The notes under the pieces are model-generated. The model was not told the DNA's origin and ran no database searches. It saw only the letters and a list, made by a program, of their open reading frames with translations. A stretch of DNA of 64,000 nucleotides from Rariglobus sp. (GTDB lineage Bacteria > Verrucomicrobiota > Verrucomicrobiia > Opitutales > Opitutaceae): positions 1 to 64,000 of the forward strand of contig JAQSWS010000006.1 of assembly GCA_029266495.1 (NCBI GenBank), given 5' to 3'. Below, in pieces: positions 27,270 through 35,457 of the stretch. The position numbers and the translations under genes were made by a program. The number at the start of each line of letters is the position of its first letter. Positions within the stretch are counted from its first letter, which is position 1.

Positions 27270-29162
27270 TCAGCCGTCATCGTGATCATAAATTTTGGAC
27301 GGGGCGAACTCCTGCGTCTTCAGCCGGCGCCGCAAGGCCGGATGGCGCGGCCCGTCCACCACCACGCAGTCGCCCGGCAACGCGACGACATTGCGAATGA
27401 CGTTCATCAACTTCTCCCGCTCCTCCCTCAACCCCGCCCGGTGGTTGAATGAGACAACCATTACGAAGAACGGACTGTCGGTAAAATAGCGCACTTCCTT
27501 GCGCAGAAGATGCAGGCGCTGGATCTCCGGAAATTCCCCGCAAAGCCGGTATAACGATTCCTGAAAATCCACCGGCATGCCGTGCGCGTGGAAGACATCC
27601 CCCTTCTTGTGTTCAAAGCGATCCTCAAGCACGGACTTCATGTCGCGGTAGAACACCTCCAATTGCTCCTCGCATCCCTGTGCTTTGCCCGGATTCCCCC
27701 TGCGGTGATGGAAATCGCTCATCACGAGCAAGCCCGCCTCGCGGTAGGCCGGATCGGAAGCCACCAGCGATTCCAGCAGCGGAAGACCGCGCTCATCATC
27801 GTTGGCCAGCAGCAGCCGCCCGTAATGAAACCGCCCCTCATACACCTGCGGATAACGCTCGTGATAGGCGGCATAGGCGGACAACCCCTGCCCGCGCCCG
27901 TAAAGCTCCTCCGTCCACGCCGCGACATTCATCATTTCGTAGCCGTGAAGCTTTTCGCCCGCGTCCTGCATGTTGCTGCACCTGTGCAACCGCTCCTCGA
28001 TCGCGCGATACCCCTCGTGGCGCTCGCGCCAGAGAGGCAGCATCGCCAGCACCCAGCGGCGGTCCAGCTCCTCGCGCAGATGCTTGTATCCACGCCCGAA
28101 ATACTCCTCGGCGGCGCCTCCGCGCAGGTCGACATCGCCCGTCCAGGCCGCCCCGATGTTCCGCAGCCGCTCCGACAGCGACGGATGACTGGAAGTCAGG
28201 TCGCTCGTCCGCGAAAGCTCCCGGCGCAACAGTTCCCGCATGCGCTGGGGCGTTTTGATCGCGCCGTCCACATGCCGCTGGAATTCGTCGAGAATGCACA
28301 CATTGGGAAAGTTGCTCGTCCGGATGCGGTCCTCCATCGACTGCCGGAAGTCCTCCGCGTAAAGCACTCCGAGCGCGGCGGACTTCACCAGCGCCTGCGC
28401 ACAGGCCTCCGCTCCGCACGCGGTCGTCGCGATGCGGTCGGCCTCGCGCTCGTGAAGCCGGCCCGCCACCAAACCATGATCCACCAGCGAAGGCATGAAA
28501 CCGTCCAGCCACCGCCCCAGCACGCGACCGATCAACCCGCGACGTCCGCCGCTGAAATAGTCGTAGATGTTCACCACCGAGGCGTGCACCTGCATGATCC
28601 AGCGCACACTCAGGCAATGCCGCCGGGAGACATGGGCGATCTCATGCGCTAGCACCGTTTTGAATTCACTCCGTGAAAGGCAAAAGATCAGTGGAAACCC
28701 CACGTAAAGCGTGCTGCCCGTCCCCAGCAGGCCAAACCAGCGGGGCCGCTGCGCCACCGCCGCGTTCAACTCCATCGTGAACTCGATGCGGGAAAACTTC
28801 GGCGCATCGATCCGCTGCCTGATTTCATTGATGTCCCGAAACAGCAGCGCATGCGTGCGACGGTCCAGCTGCAGCGCACCCACGTCGGGCAGCGCGACCA
28901 CCAGGCAACGGGCGACTTTCCACGAAACAAACAGGCCTCCAAAAAACAACAGCGCATCCACGATCACACTTCCATCGATCCACAAAAATCCCCCGAGTCC
29001 GGCCAGCGCCACCATCACCGGCAGCGCCTGGCACAGGATCAACCAGCGCAAGGCGCGAAACACCACCGCACGGTGCGCCGCCTTGAACTGCTCGGGATTC
29101 GCCGCCGCCAATTCCTCCAACCGGCGAATCTCCATCCTCCGCTTGGGCTCACGTATGATCAT
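27270..29162 (-). CDS. M48-family membrane metallopeptidase with long C-terminal region
   Basis: A 630-aa protein. Two membrane segments (about 38-62 and 66-90) precede the peptidase domain with zinc motif HEIAH (in KTVLAHEIAHVSRRH) and third ligand Glu in LHEREADRIA. This is the HtpX/Ste24-like M48 arrangement. The C-terminal 300 residues form helices that look TPR-like (YRAIEERLHRCSN, AYREAGLLVMSDFHHRRGNP). A TTG at 29171 is an alternative start; the ATG at 29162 follows a GAAGAG ribosome-binding sequence. The likely role is membrane-protein quality control or processing. Confidence 0.85.
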   Translation of the reverse strand: MIIREPKRRMEIRRLEELAAANPEQFKAAHRAVVFRALRWLILCQALPVMVALAGLGGFLWIDGSVIVDALLFFGGLFVSWKVARCLVVALPDVGALQLDRRTHALLFRDINEIRQRIDAPKFSRIEFTMELNAAVAQRPRWFGLLGTGSTLYVGFPLIFCLSRSEFKTVLAHEIAHVSRRHCLSVRWIMQVHASVVNIYDYFSGGRRGLIGRVLGRWLDGFMPSLVDHGLVAGRLHEREADRIATTACGAEACAQALVKSAALGVLYAEDFRQSMEDRIRTSNFPNVCILDEFQRHVDGAIKTPQRMRELLRRELSRTSDLTSSHPSLSERLRNIGAAWTGDVDLRGGAAEEYFGRGYKHLREELDRRWVLAMLPLWRERHEGYRAIEERLHRCSNMQDAGEKLHGYEMMNVAAWTEELYGRGQGLSAYAAYHERYPQVYEGRFHYGRLLLANDDERGLPLLESLVASDPAYREAGLLVMSDFHHRRGNPGKAQGCEEQLEVFYRDMKSVLEDRFEHKKGDVFHAHGMPVDFQESLYRLCGEFPEIQRLHLLRKEVRYFTDSPFFVMVVSFNHRAGLREEREKLMNVIRNVVALPGDCVVVDGPRHPALRRRLKTQEFAPSKIYDHDDG

Positions 29163-29341
29163 GCTCTTCAAACTTTAGCCCATCCCCCCAAGGTAAAGGC
29201 AATAAGCAGAAATTCTGCATCGAACCGATTTCTCGTGCCTCGGCCCCCGGCGGGAACCGATTACAAACAGAGTTTCAGATCGTGCTCCCATTGGTGCTCC
29301 AATTGCTCTTAAGCACAGCAACACAACACCACCGCGACTGT

Positions 29342-29941
29342 ATGGTCCACCCCGACACCGAACTGCGTTTCGTCAATGATAACATCGGCTGGGGCGTCTT
29401 CGCCACCCGGCCCATTCCGAAAGGCACCATCATCTGGGCCCTCGACACCCTCGATCAGAAGTTCAACCCCGAGCAGGTTGCCGGGCTCCCGCCCTACGCG
29501 CAGGCCGCCCTCGAAAAATACTCCTACATCGACGCCCGCGGCCGCCACATCCTCTGCTGGGACCACGCGCGCTTCTTCAATCACTCCTGCAACGCCAACT
29601 GCCTCAGCCTCGGCTACGATTTCGAGCTCGCCATCCGCGACATCGCCGCCGGCGAGGAACTCACCGACGATTACGGGACCCTTAACCCGCTCGTCGCCTT
29701 CCCCTGCCTCTGTGACGCTCCCGATTGCCGGCAAGCCGTCCAACCCGACGACTTTGCCCGCCTAGGCGACCGCTGGAACACCCGGGCCCGCGAAGCCTTT
29801 TTCCTGATCCCCTCCGTGCCTCAACCGCTCTGGAACGTCCTCTCCGACCGCGCCGATATCGAGGGCGCCCTCGCCGACCCCAATCGCGTCCGGCCGATCC
29901 ACGGCCACTACCGCCACGCCCTCGCCACCGGGGCGTTTTAA
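29342..29941 (+). CDS. SET-domain lysine methyltransferase-like protein
   Basis: A 199-aa protein with the SET core: NIGWGVFATRPIPKGTII near residue 13, FFNHSCNANC near 79, GEELTDDYG near 105, and a post-SET-like CLCDAPDC. These are the SAM-binding and pseudoknot motifs of SET methyltransferases. The frame opens further upstream at 29282, but the ATG at 29342 starts just before the domain. Bacterial SET proteins methylate lysines in ribosomal, DNA-associated or other proteins; target unknown. No operon partner on the plus strand. Confidence 0.82.
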   Translation: MVHPDTELRFVNDNIGWGVFATRPIPKGTIIWALDTLDQKFNPEQVAGLPPYAQAALEKYSYIDARGRHILCWDHARFFNHSCNANCLSLGYDFELAIRDIAAGEELTDDYGTLNPLVAFPCLCDAPDCRQAVQPDDFARLGDRWNTRAREAFFLIPSVPQPLWNVLSDRADIEGALADPNRVRPIHGHYRHALATGAF

Positions 29942-30087
29942 CGCGGCCCGCGGGCGTGCGCTCCGGGATCGCCGGCGAAATCACCGCCCGGCCTTGGCGC
30001 CCCCCACCCAGCGGGTAAAACTTCGCGCGTTCACGATACGAACCGCCTCGACGCCGCACGCTCCTCCCGGGAGATTTCCTCCATCCC

Positions 30088-31071
30088 GTGACTCTGCGTC
30101 ATCTCAGCTTCGCTCTTCTCGCTGCCTGCCTCGGCGCCGGTCTTCATGCCCAAACACCCCCGGCCGACACGCCGCCGCGCGTCGAATTCAAGCCCATCGC
30201 CCCGCGCGCCTATCCGCGACCCGTCGAGTCCGCGCTCGAGGCGCAGATCGCCCTCGCCCGCCGCGGCTTTTCCTCCGGCCCCATCGACGGCGTCTCCGGT
30301 GCCCAAACCGCCGCCGCCCTTCGCGCCTTCCAGGAATCCGCCGGCCTGCCCCTCACCGGCCGCCTTGACGACCCCACGCGCGCCGCCCTCACCCTCGACA
30401 CCCCTCCGCTCGGCCAGCTCGCCCTCTCCGCCGACGACCTCGCCGGCCTCCAGCCCCTCGGAAAAACCTGGCTGGAAAAATCCGCCCAGTCGGCCCTCGC
30501 CCACGAAACCCTCCTCGAACTCATCGCCGAACGCACCCACTCGAGCCCCCGCTTCATCCAGGCGCTCAACTCCTCGGTCGACTGGCAGGCACTGACACCC
30601 GGCGCCCACCTCACCGTGCCCGCGATCACCCTTGCGCCGTTCCCGGCCAGGGCCGCCCGCCTCGAAGTGCGCCTGGCCGAGCACGTCCTCCAGGCCCGTG
30701 ACGCCGACGGACGTCTCCTCGCGCATTTCCCCGTGAGCATCGCCAGCAAGGTGGAAAAACGTCCCGTCGGGGAACTCCATGTCACCGTGGTCATCGCCGA
30801 TCCCAACTACACCTTCGACCCGGTGAATTTTCCCGAATCCGCCGAGGCCGCCCAACTCGGCCGCAAGCTCATCCTCGCACCCGGCCCCAACAATCCCGTC
30901 GGCGCCGCCTGGATCGGACTCGACCGCCCGGGCTACGGTATCCACGGAACCCCTACACCTGAGCACGTCGGCCGCACCGAGTCGCACGGCTGCTTCCGCC
31001 TCGCCAACTGGGACGCCCGCACCCTGCTCGACCTCGCCTCGGCCGGCCTGCCCGTCACGGTGCTGCCTTGA
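30088..31071 (+). CDS. L,D-transpeptidase (YkuD) with N-terminal peptidoglycan-binding domain
   Basis: A 327-aa secreted protein that starts at GTG (30088); signal peptide LSFALLAACLGAGLHAQ. Residues about 47-95 are a PG_binding_1 domain (IALARRGFSSGPIDGVSGAQ, ALRAFQESAGLPLTG), followed by a LysM-like stretch (ELIAERTHSSPRFIQALN, GAHLTVP). The YkuD catalytic domain shows GYGIHGTPTPEHVG and SHGCFRLANWDA, with catalytic Cys in SHGC. It forms 3-3 crosslinks or attaches proteins to peptidoglycan in the periplasm. Single gene. Confidence 0.9.
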   Translation: MTLRHLSFALLAACLGAGLHAQTPPADTPPRVEFKPIAPRAYPRPVESALEAQIALARRGFSSGPIDGVSGAQTAAALRAFQESAGLPLTGRLDDPTRAALTLDTPPLGQLALSADDLAGLQPLGKTWLEKSAQSALAHETLLELIAERTHSSPRFIQALNSSVDWQALTPGAHLTVPAITLAPFPARAARLEVRLAEHVLQARDADGRLLAHFPVSIASKVEKRPVGELHVTVVIADPNYTFDPVNFPESAEAAQLGRKLILAPGPNNPVGAAWIGLDRPGYGIHGTPTPEHVGRTESHGCFRLANWDARTLLDLASAGLPVTVLP

Positions 31072-31408
31072 GGCCCGGCCCCGGAACCAGGAGGGAAGGC
31101 GCGTGCGGTCGGCACCGGCCAGTCGGATCCCCGAACCCACCATCCGGATCGCCCGCCGGCGCCGCCACGCCCGGCCTCGCGTCGTTTCCCCTGAAATCCA
31201 AGCGCTTGGCCGCAAAATAGGACGCCGTCCTATTCCCCCGCCCGTCGAATGCTGCTAGTCTCAGACGGTCCACGCCGCGCCTGATCGCCCATGACAGGCG
31301 CGTGGGTGGCACAGGTCGTGCGACCGGCAATCCTTCAATAAATTTGCACTTACCTGCGGCACCTCGCTTCCTCCCCGTGAACTTGCCGCCTGCCCGACAC
31401 CCTTCGCC
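31072..31408. other. Intergenic region with dyad operator and long leader before PEP-CTERM gene
   Basis: 337 bp without a convincing gene. It holds the dyad at 31216-31234, a small hairpin GGTCG-TG-CGACC near 31315, and an AT-rich AATAAAT at about 31337-31343 that could be a -10 region. The leader between the dyad and the start codon at 31409 is about 174 bp. Confidence 0.6.
31216..31234. promoter_or_regulatory. Dyad operator upstream of PEP-CTERM gene (ATAGG-N7-CCTAT)
   Basis: Perfect palindrome of 9-bp arms (AATAGGACG and CGTCCTATT) around one C. The same core, preceded by the identical CAAAATAGGACGC, occurs at 37653-37673 before the other PEP-CTERM gene of this module. Two half-sites at constant spacing suggest a dimeric regulator, most plausibly the LuxR-type response regulator encoded between the two genes. 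Confidence 0.65.
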
Positions 31409-34057
31409 ATGATTCCATTTCGCACGCTCCGCCGCTTCAGCCTCCTCGCCCTGCTTCCCGCTGCCCTCGGCGCGCAAACCGCGGTCTTCATCGGGCTCGG
31501 GGTCGACCCCACCGATTGGAACGACACCGCCAACTGGGATACCGTTGCGACGCCGTCTGTCACGGACAGCGTGCTCATCAACGCAAACCTCACCGTTTCC
31601 CTCACGAGCTTCGCCGAAGTGGACGAGGTCGCTTTGGGCGATTCAGGCACCGCGGGAGCCCTCACGGTCGGCGCCAGCGGCTCCCTCGCCATTACCGCGG
31701 ACCTTTTGATCGGCTGCGGATGCACCAGCAGCTCCTTCACGGTCGAATCCGGTGGCACCGGCTCCAGCGCAGCGGTCTACGTAAACGCCAGCAGCACGTT
31801 CACGGTCAGCGGGGCGGGCTCGACCTGGACCTCCGAATACCTGTCCACCTCCGGACCCTCCGCAGCCATCGACGTAAGCGACTCCGCCGTTCTCGACACG
31901 GGCAGCCTCAATCTTGGCAACTTCGGCTCCGCCACCCTCGACATCAGCAGCGGCGGCGTCGTCTACACCATCGACGCCGATATCGCCTCCTACAACGGCC
32001 TCCTCGCCCAAACCAGCGGCGAAGTCACCGTCACCGGACTCGGTTCCGCCTGGAACATTGAGGGCTACCTCAACATTGGCTCCTACTTCGACGAAGCCGA
32101 TTACTCCTCTGGCACGGTCATCATCGCCGACGGCGGCACGGTCAACGTCGGCGACGATGCTGGCGGTAGTTTTGACGGCATCGTCACCATCGATCCCAAC
32201 GGCCTGCTTAAGATCGGCGATGGCGCGCTCGCCGGCACCCTGAACGCCGCGGAAATTGTTCTGACCGGCCTTCCCTCCGATCCCGGCGTCTCCGCCACGC
32301 CCGCCACCCTCGCCTTCAATCACACCGACGACCTCACCTTCGACGTGCTGATCAGCGGCGAAGGCCTCGTCACCAAGGCCGGCACCGGCACCACCACCCT
32401 CACCGCCGCCAGCACCTACACCGGCGATACCGTTGTCACCGACGGCACCCTCGTCCTCGCCAACACCGGCACCTGGGGCAGCGAAGCCGTCCAGGTCACC
32501 GGCGCCGATTCAACCCTCCGCGTCGGCAGCAGCTCCACCCTGGCCGCCACTCTCACCGTGACGGATGGCACGGTCGAAGTCGCCGGCGTGCTCGATATCG
32601 CCGCTCAGTCCAGCGTCGTTACGAACGGCACCCTTCACATTCTCACGGGCGGCCAGGTCAAGGACGCGGACATGATCGACGGCGGCATCACCTTCAACGG
32701 CACTTCCGTCCTCAAAGCCGACGGAGCCGGCGCGATCACCGGCGGTTATTTCCTGTTCAACGACACCGCCACCTTCGACGCTTCAGTCGCCGGCACGATG
32801 ACGGGCGGTTCGCTCCTCTTTACGGGCACCCGCACCGTCGCTCTGCCCGATGCGGGCGTCATCACCGCCGGCTACATCGGGCTCGCCGATCACGTTTCCA
32901 CCACGCTCGGCCAGGCCAACATGATCATGGGAATCCTCGATACCGAGGGAGACGTCATCAGCGCGATTGAACTCGAACTGAGCGGGCAGGCCCACGCCAC
33001 GATTGCCTACACCGAGGCGGTGAATCACAGCGTCGTTGCTTTAAGCGAAGACGCCACCGCCTCCATCACCGCCGAGGGTGGCATGAACGACAGCTTGCTG
33101 ATCATCTCCGATCGTGCCGTCGTCGACCTCGAGGCCGACAATGCCCTCGTCGAAAGCGGAGTGTGGCTCTTCTTTGGAGGCACCCTCGCCCTGAATGGAC
33201 ACGACACGACGATTATCGACCTCCTTGGTGACGGTGGCCGCATCACCAACAACGCCGCGACCGCGACCACGCTGACGCTGGACACCGGATGCGGCTGCAG
33301 CTCTTTCAACTTCAAGGGCACCATCGAAGATGGTGACACGGGCGCACTCGGACTCATCGTGACGGGTGATGGCGACGTTCATATCAATGGTCTGCAGACC
33401 TATACCGGCCCCACCCGCGTCATCGGCGCCGCCTTGGTGGTCACGGGCGGTGGAATCCAGAACAGCACGATCACCCTTGAATCCGACGGCATGCTCGCCG
33501 GCACGGGACCGGTCGTCGATGTCCTGATCAAAACGGGCGGCATCGTCTCGCCCGGAGAATGGCTCACAATGCCCATCGCCACCCTGACGACCGGCGACAT
33601 CACACTCATCGGGGATGCCACCTTCGAATTCGATATCAAAAACACTCTCGGCACCGCCGGCACCGATTGGGACCACCTGTTCGTCAATGGAACCCTCAAT
33701 CTGGATTCCGACACCGACGATGGTGTCGCCGTCATCCTCACCCTCGCACTTTTCTCCGGCGACGGCGCCATTACCGTCACCACCAACTTTGATCCCACCG
33801 AGAACTATAGCTGGCTCCTCATTTACGCCAGTGACGGCATTGAAAATTTCGACCCTGAAAACATCGTCATCGACGGCACCGGTTTCGAAGGCGCCACCGG
33901 CGAATGGTCCGTGTCGCTCGACCTCTCCGGCGAAAACCTGAGCCTGATCTACACCGCCGTTCCCGAGCCCGCGACCTATGCCACGCTCGCCGGCGTGGGA
34001 GCACTTGCGTTCGTTTGCTGGCGTCGCCGCCGCGGCGAACGGCACCCGCGCGCTTGA
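31409..34057 (+). CDS. PEP-CTERM surface protein with autotransporter-type beta-strand repeats
   Basis: An 882-aa secreted protein. Signal peptide (LRRFSLLALLPAALGAQ), then a long region of beta-helix-like repeats rich in Gly, Thr, Asp and Val, including the autotransporter-associated repeat form GLVTKAGTGTTTLTAASTYT with GDTVVTDGTLVLANT. It ends with a PEP-CTERM anchor: VPEPATYATLAG, a hydrophobic helix and WRRRRGERHPRA. PEP-CTERM proteins are recognised by exosortase and anchored at or released from the cell envelope; the exosortase is not in this window. A barrel gene follows 34 bp later. Confidence 0.88.
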   Translation: MIPFRTLRRFSLLALLPAALGAQTAVFIGLGVDPTDWNDTANWDTVATPSVTDSVLINANLTVSLTSFAEVDEVALGDSGTAGALTVGASGSLAITADLLIGCGCTSSSFTVESGGTGSSAAVYVNASSTFTVSGAGSTWTSEYLSTSGPSAAIDVSDSAVLDTGSLNLGNFGSATLDISSGGVVYTIDADIASYNGLLAQTSGEVTVTGLGSAWNIEGYLNIGSYFDEADYSSGTVIIADGGTVNVGDDAGGSFDGIVTIDPNGLLKIGDGALAGTLNAAEIVLTGLPSDPGVSATPATLAFNHTDDLTFDVLISGEGLVTKAGTGTTTLTAASTYTGDTVVTDGTLVLANTGTWGSEAVQVTGADSTLRVGSSSTLAATLTVTDGTVEVAGVLDIAAQSSVVTNGTLHILTGGQVKDADMIDGGITFNGTSVLKADGAGAITGGYFLFNDTATFDASVAGTMTGGSLLFTGTRTVALPDAGVITAGYIGLADHVSTTLGQANMIMGILDTEGDVISAIELELSGQAHATIAYTEAVNHSVVALSEDATASITAEGGMNDSLLIISDRAVVDLEADNALVESGVWLFFGGTLALNGHDTTIIDLLGDGGRITNNAATATTLTLDTGCGCSSFNFKGTIEDGDTGALGLIVTGDGDVHINGLQTYTGPTRVIGAALVVTGGGIQNSTITLESDGMLAGTGPVVDVLIKTGGIVSPGEWLTMPIATLTTGDITLIGDATFEFDIKNTLGTAGTDWDHLFVNGTLNLDSDTDDGVAVILTLALFSGDGAITVTTNFDPTENYSWLLIYASDGIENFDPENIVIDGTGFEGATGEWSVSLDLSGENLSLIYTAVPEPATYATLAGVGALAFVCWRRRRGERHPRA

Positions 34058-34091
34058 TGCCGCGGATTCCGCTCTCCAGCGTCCCTTTCCC

Positions 34092-34673
34092 ATGAAATCC
34101 CGCCTCCTCGCCGGCCTCGTCGCACTGTCCCTCGCTGCTCCCGCGTTTGCCCAAAGCGCCACTTCGCCCAGCCTCCTCGGCAAGCGCTACGTCGAGGGCT
34201 TCGCCTCCTACACCAATTACAACCACTACCCCGCCGACTTCGGCTTCGGCGCCACCGTCAACACGCCCCTCTGCGCGTCCTTTGACGTTGGCTCCACCTT
34301 CTTTCACAGCCGCCAGGAAGGTGACGCCTCCCACCACTACGAGATGCTCGACGCCCACCTCGCAGCTCATCGCGACCTCGGCCCGGTCCGCGCCTTCGCC
34401 CGCGCCACCCTCGGTTACGAATGGTGGTCGGTCGAAAACCTCACCTGGTATCGCCTCGACGCCGGCGCCGAGCGTGCCCTTACCGAACGCCTTCTCATTT
34501 CCGCCCACGTTTCCTGGCAGGATTTCTTCTCGTCGGATGTGCTCGAAGGCCGGTTCTCCGTCACCTCGAAGGCGACCTTCTGGGTGACTTCGTCGGTCGC
34601 CGTATCGCTCTCGGGCGCCTACATCGAAACCGGCGACCTGGCCACCCGGCTCGGGCTCGCGTTCGTGTTCTGA
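34092..34673 (+). CDS. Outer-membrane beta-barrel protein (partner of PEP-CTERM gene), copy 1
   Basis: A 193-aa protein with signal peptide (RLLAGLVALSLAAPAFAQ) and alternating beta-strand sequence through its length, ending in LATRLGLAFVF with the terminal Phe typical of outer-membrane barrels. The N-terminal mature motif SLLGKRYVEGFAS and the central FARATLGYEWWSVENLTWY are shared with the protein at 38931-39530. The start ATG at 34092 is chosen for the signal peptide. It lies downstream of a PEP-CTERM gene and is probably co-transcribed with it. Confidence 0.78.
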   Translation: MKSRLLAGLVALSLAAPAFAQSATSPSLLGKRYVEGFASYTNYNHYPADFGFGATVNTPLCASFDVGSTFFHSRQEGDASHHYEMLDAHLAAHRDLGPVRAFARATLGYEWWSVENLTWYRLDAGAERALTERLLISAHVSWQDFFSSDVLEGRFSVTSKATFWVTSSVAVSLSGAYIETGDLATRLGLAFVF

Positions 34674-34680
34674 GCTGGCC

Positions 34681-35364
34681 TCAATTTTTCGGCTCGCCGT
34701 TGCCGCGGCCCAACACCCACGCGACCGCCTGCCGGATCAACTCGGCCGCGTTCGGCACCCCCAGCTTCCGCTTCACGTTTTCCCGGTGGGCGGAGATCGT
34801 CTTCATGCTCAAGCCGAGCTCGGCCGCGATCTCCGCCGTGCTCCGGCCTTCGCCGATGCGCTGGAAAATCTGCAGCTCGCGCCCGGTCAACGTCGCCAGC
34901 CCCTGCGGCGTTTTCGCCCCGCCGGCCGCGCCGGCCAGCCGCTTGCTCAAGCGCTCGCTCAGGTAGACCTCCCCCGCCAGCACCTGCCTCACCGCCCGGT
35001 GCAGCTCATCAAAACCGTCCGTTTTCATGAGGTAACCGTTCGCTCCTTCGCGCAGCGCGCGCTCGGCGAACAGCTCCTCGGGGTTCATCGAAAACACCAG
35101 GATCGACGCCTGCGGACAAAGCTGCCGGATCTGCGACACCGACTTGTCGCCGTCGCGCCCGCCTAGGTTGAGATCGAGAATAATCAGCCGGGGCGCGTGC
35201 TTCGCGGCGAGCGCGCAGGCTTCGTCGGCGTTTTCCGCCTCTCCGCACAACTCGTAGCCCGCCGCCGCGCTCAACGAAAACCGCAACCCCGCGCGCACCA
35301 CCGGATGGTCGTCCGCGATCAATACCCGGATCGGAGAATTCACAGGGAAAGCCTGCGTGGTCAT
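34681..35364 (-). CDS. LuxR/NarL-family response regulator
   Basis: A 227-aa regulator. Receiver domain residues about 10-130: acidic pair in VLIADDHPVVRAGL, phospho-acceptor Asp in LIILDLNLGG (Asp64 region), Lys in YLMKTDG. The C-terminal LuxR-type HTH shows LTGRELQIFQRIGEGRSTAE and LGLSMKTISAHRENVKRKL. The frame extends further upstream to 36663, but only the ATG at 35364 gives a normal receiver start. It is divergent from the hybrid kinase gene and likely binds the dyads before the two PEP-CTERM genes. Confidence 0.9.
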   Translation of the reverse strand: MTTQAFPVNSPIRVLIADDHPVVRAGLRFSLSAAAGYELCGEAENADEACALAAKHAPRLIILDLNLGGRDGDKSVSQIRQLCPQASILVFSMNPEELFAERALREGANGYLMKTDGFDELHRAVRQVLAGEVYLSERLSKRLAGAAGGAKTPQGLATLTGRELQIFQRIGEGRSTAEIAAELGLSMKTISAHRENVKRKLGVPNAAELIRQAVAWVLGRGNGEPKN

Positions 35365-35457
35365 TTTTTTGCCGGAGAGGAATGCGGCCGCATGATTGTG
35401 CTCTACATCCAGCAGGGAAATCGTTGCAAGTCGAGCCGCGGCTAGGCCGCGCCGATC

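Noticed and set aside
35387-35398. Palindrome ATGCGGCCGCAT in the regulator/kinase gap as another operator
   Set aside because: It does not resemble the other dyads and a 12-bp GC-rich palindrome can occur by chance.
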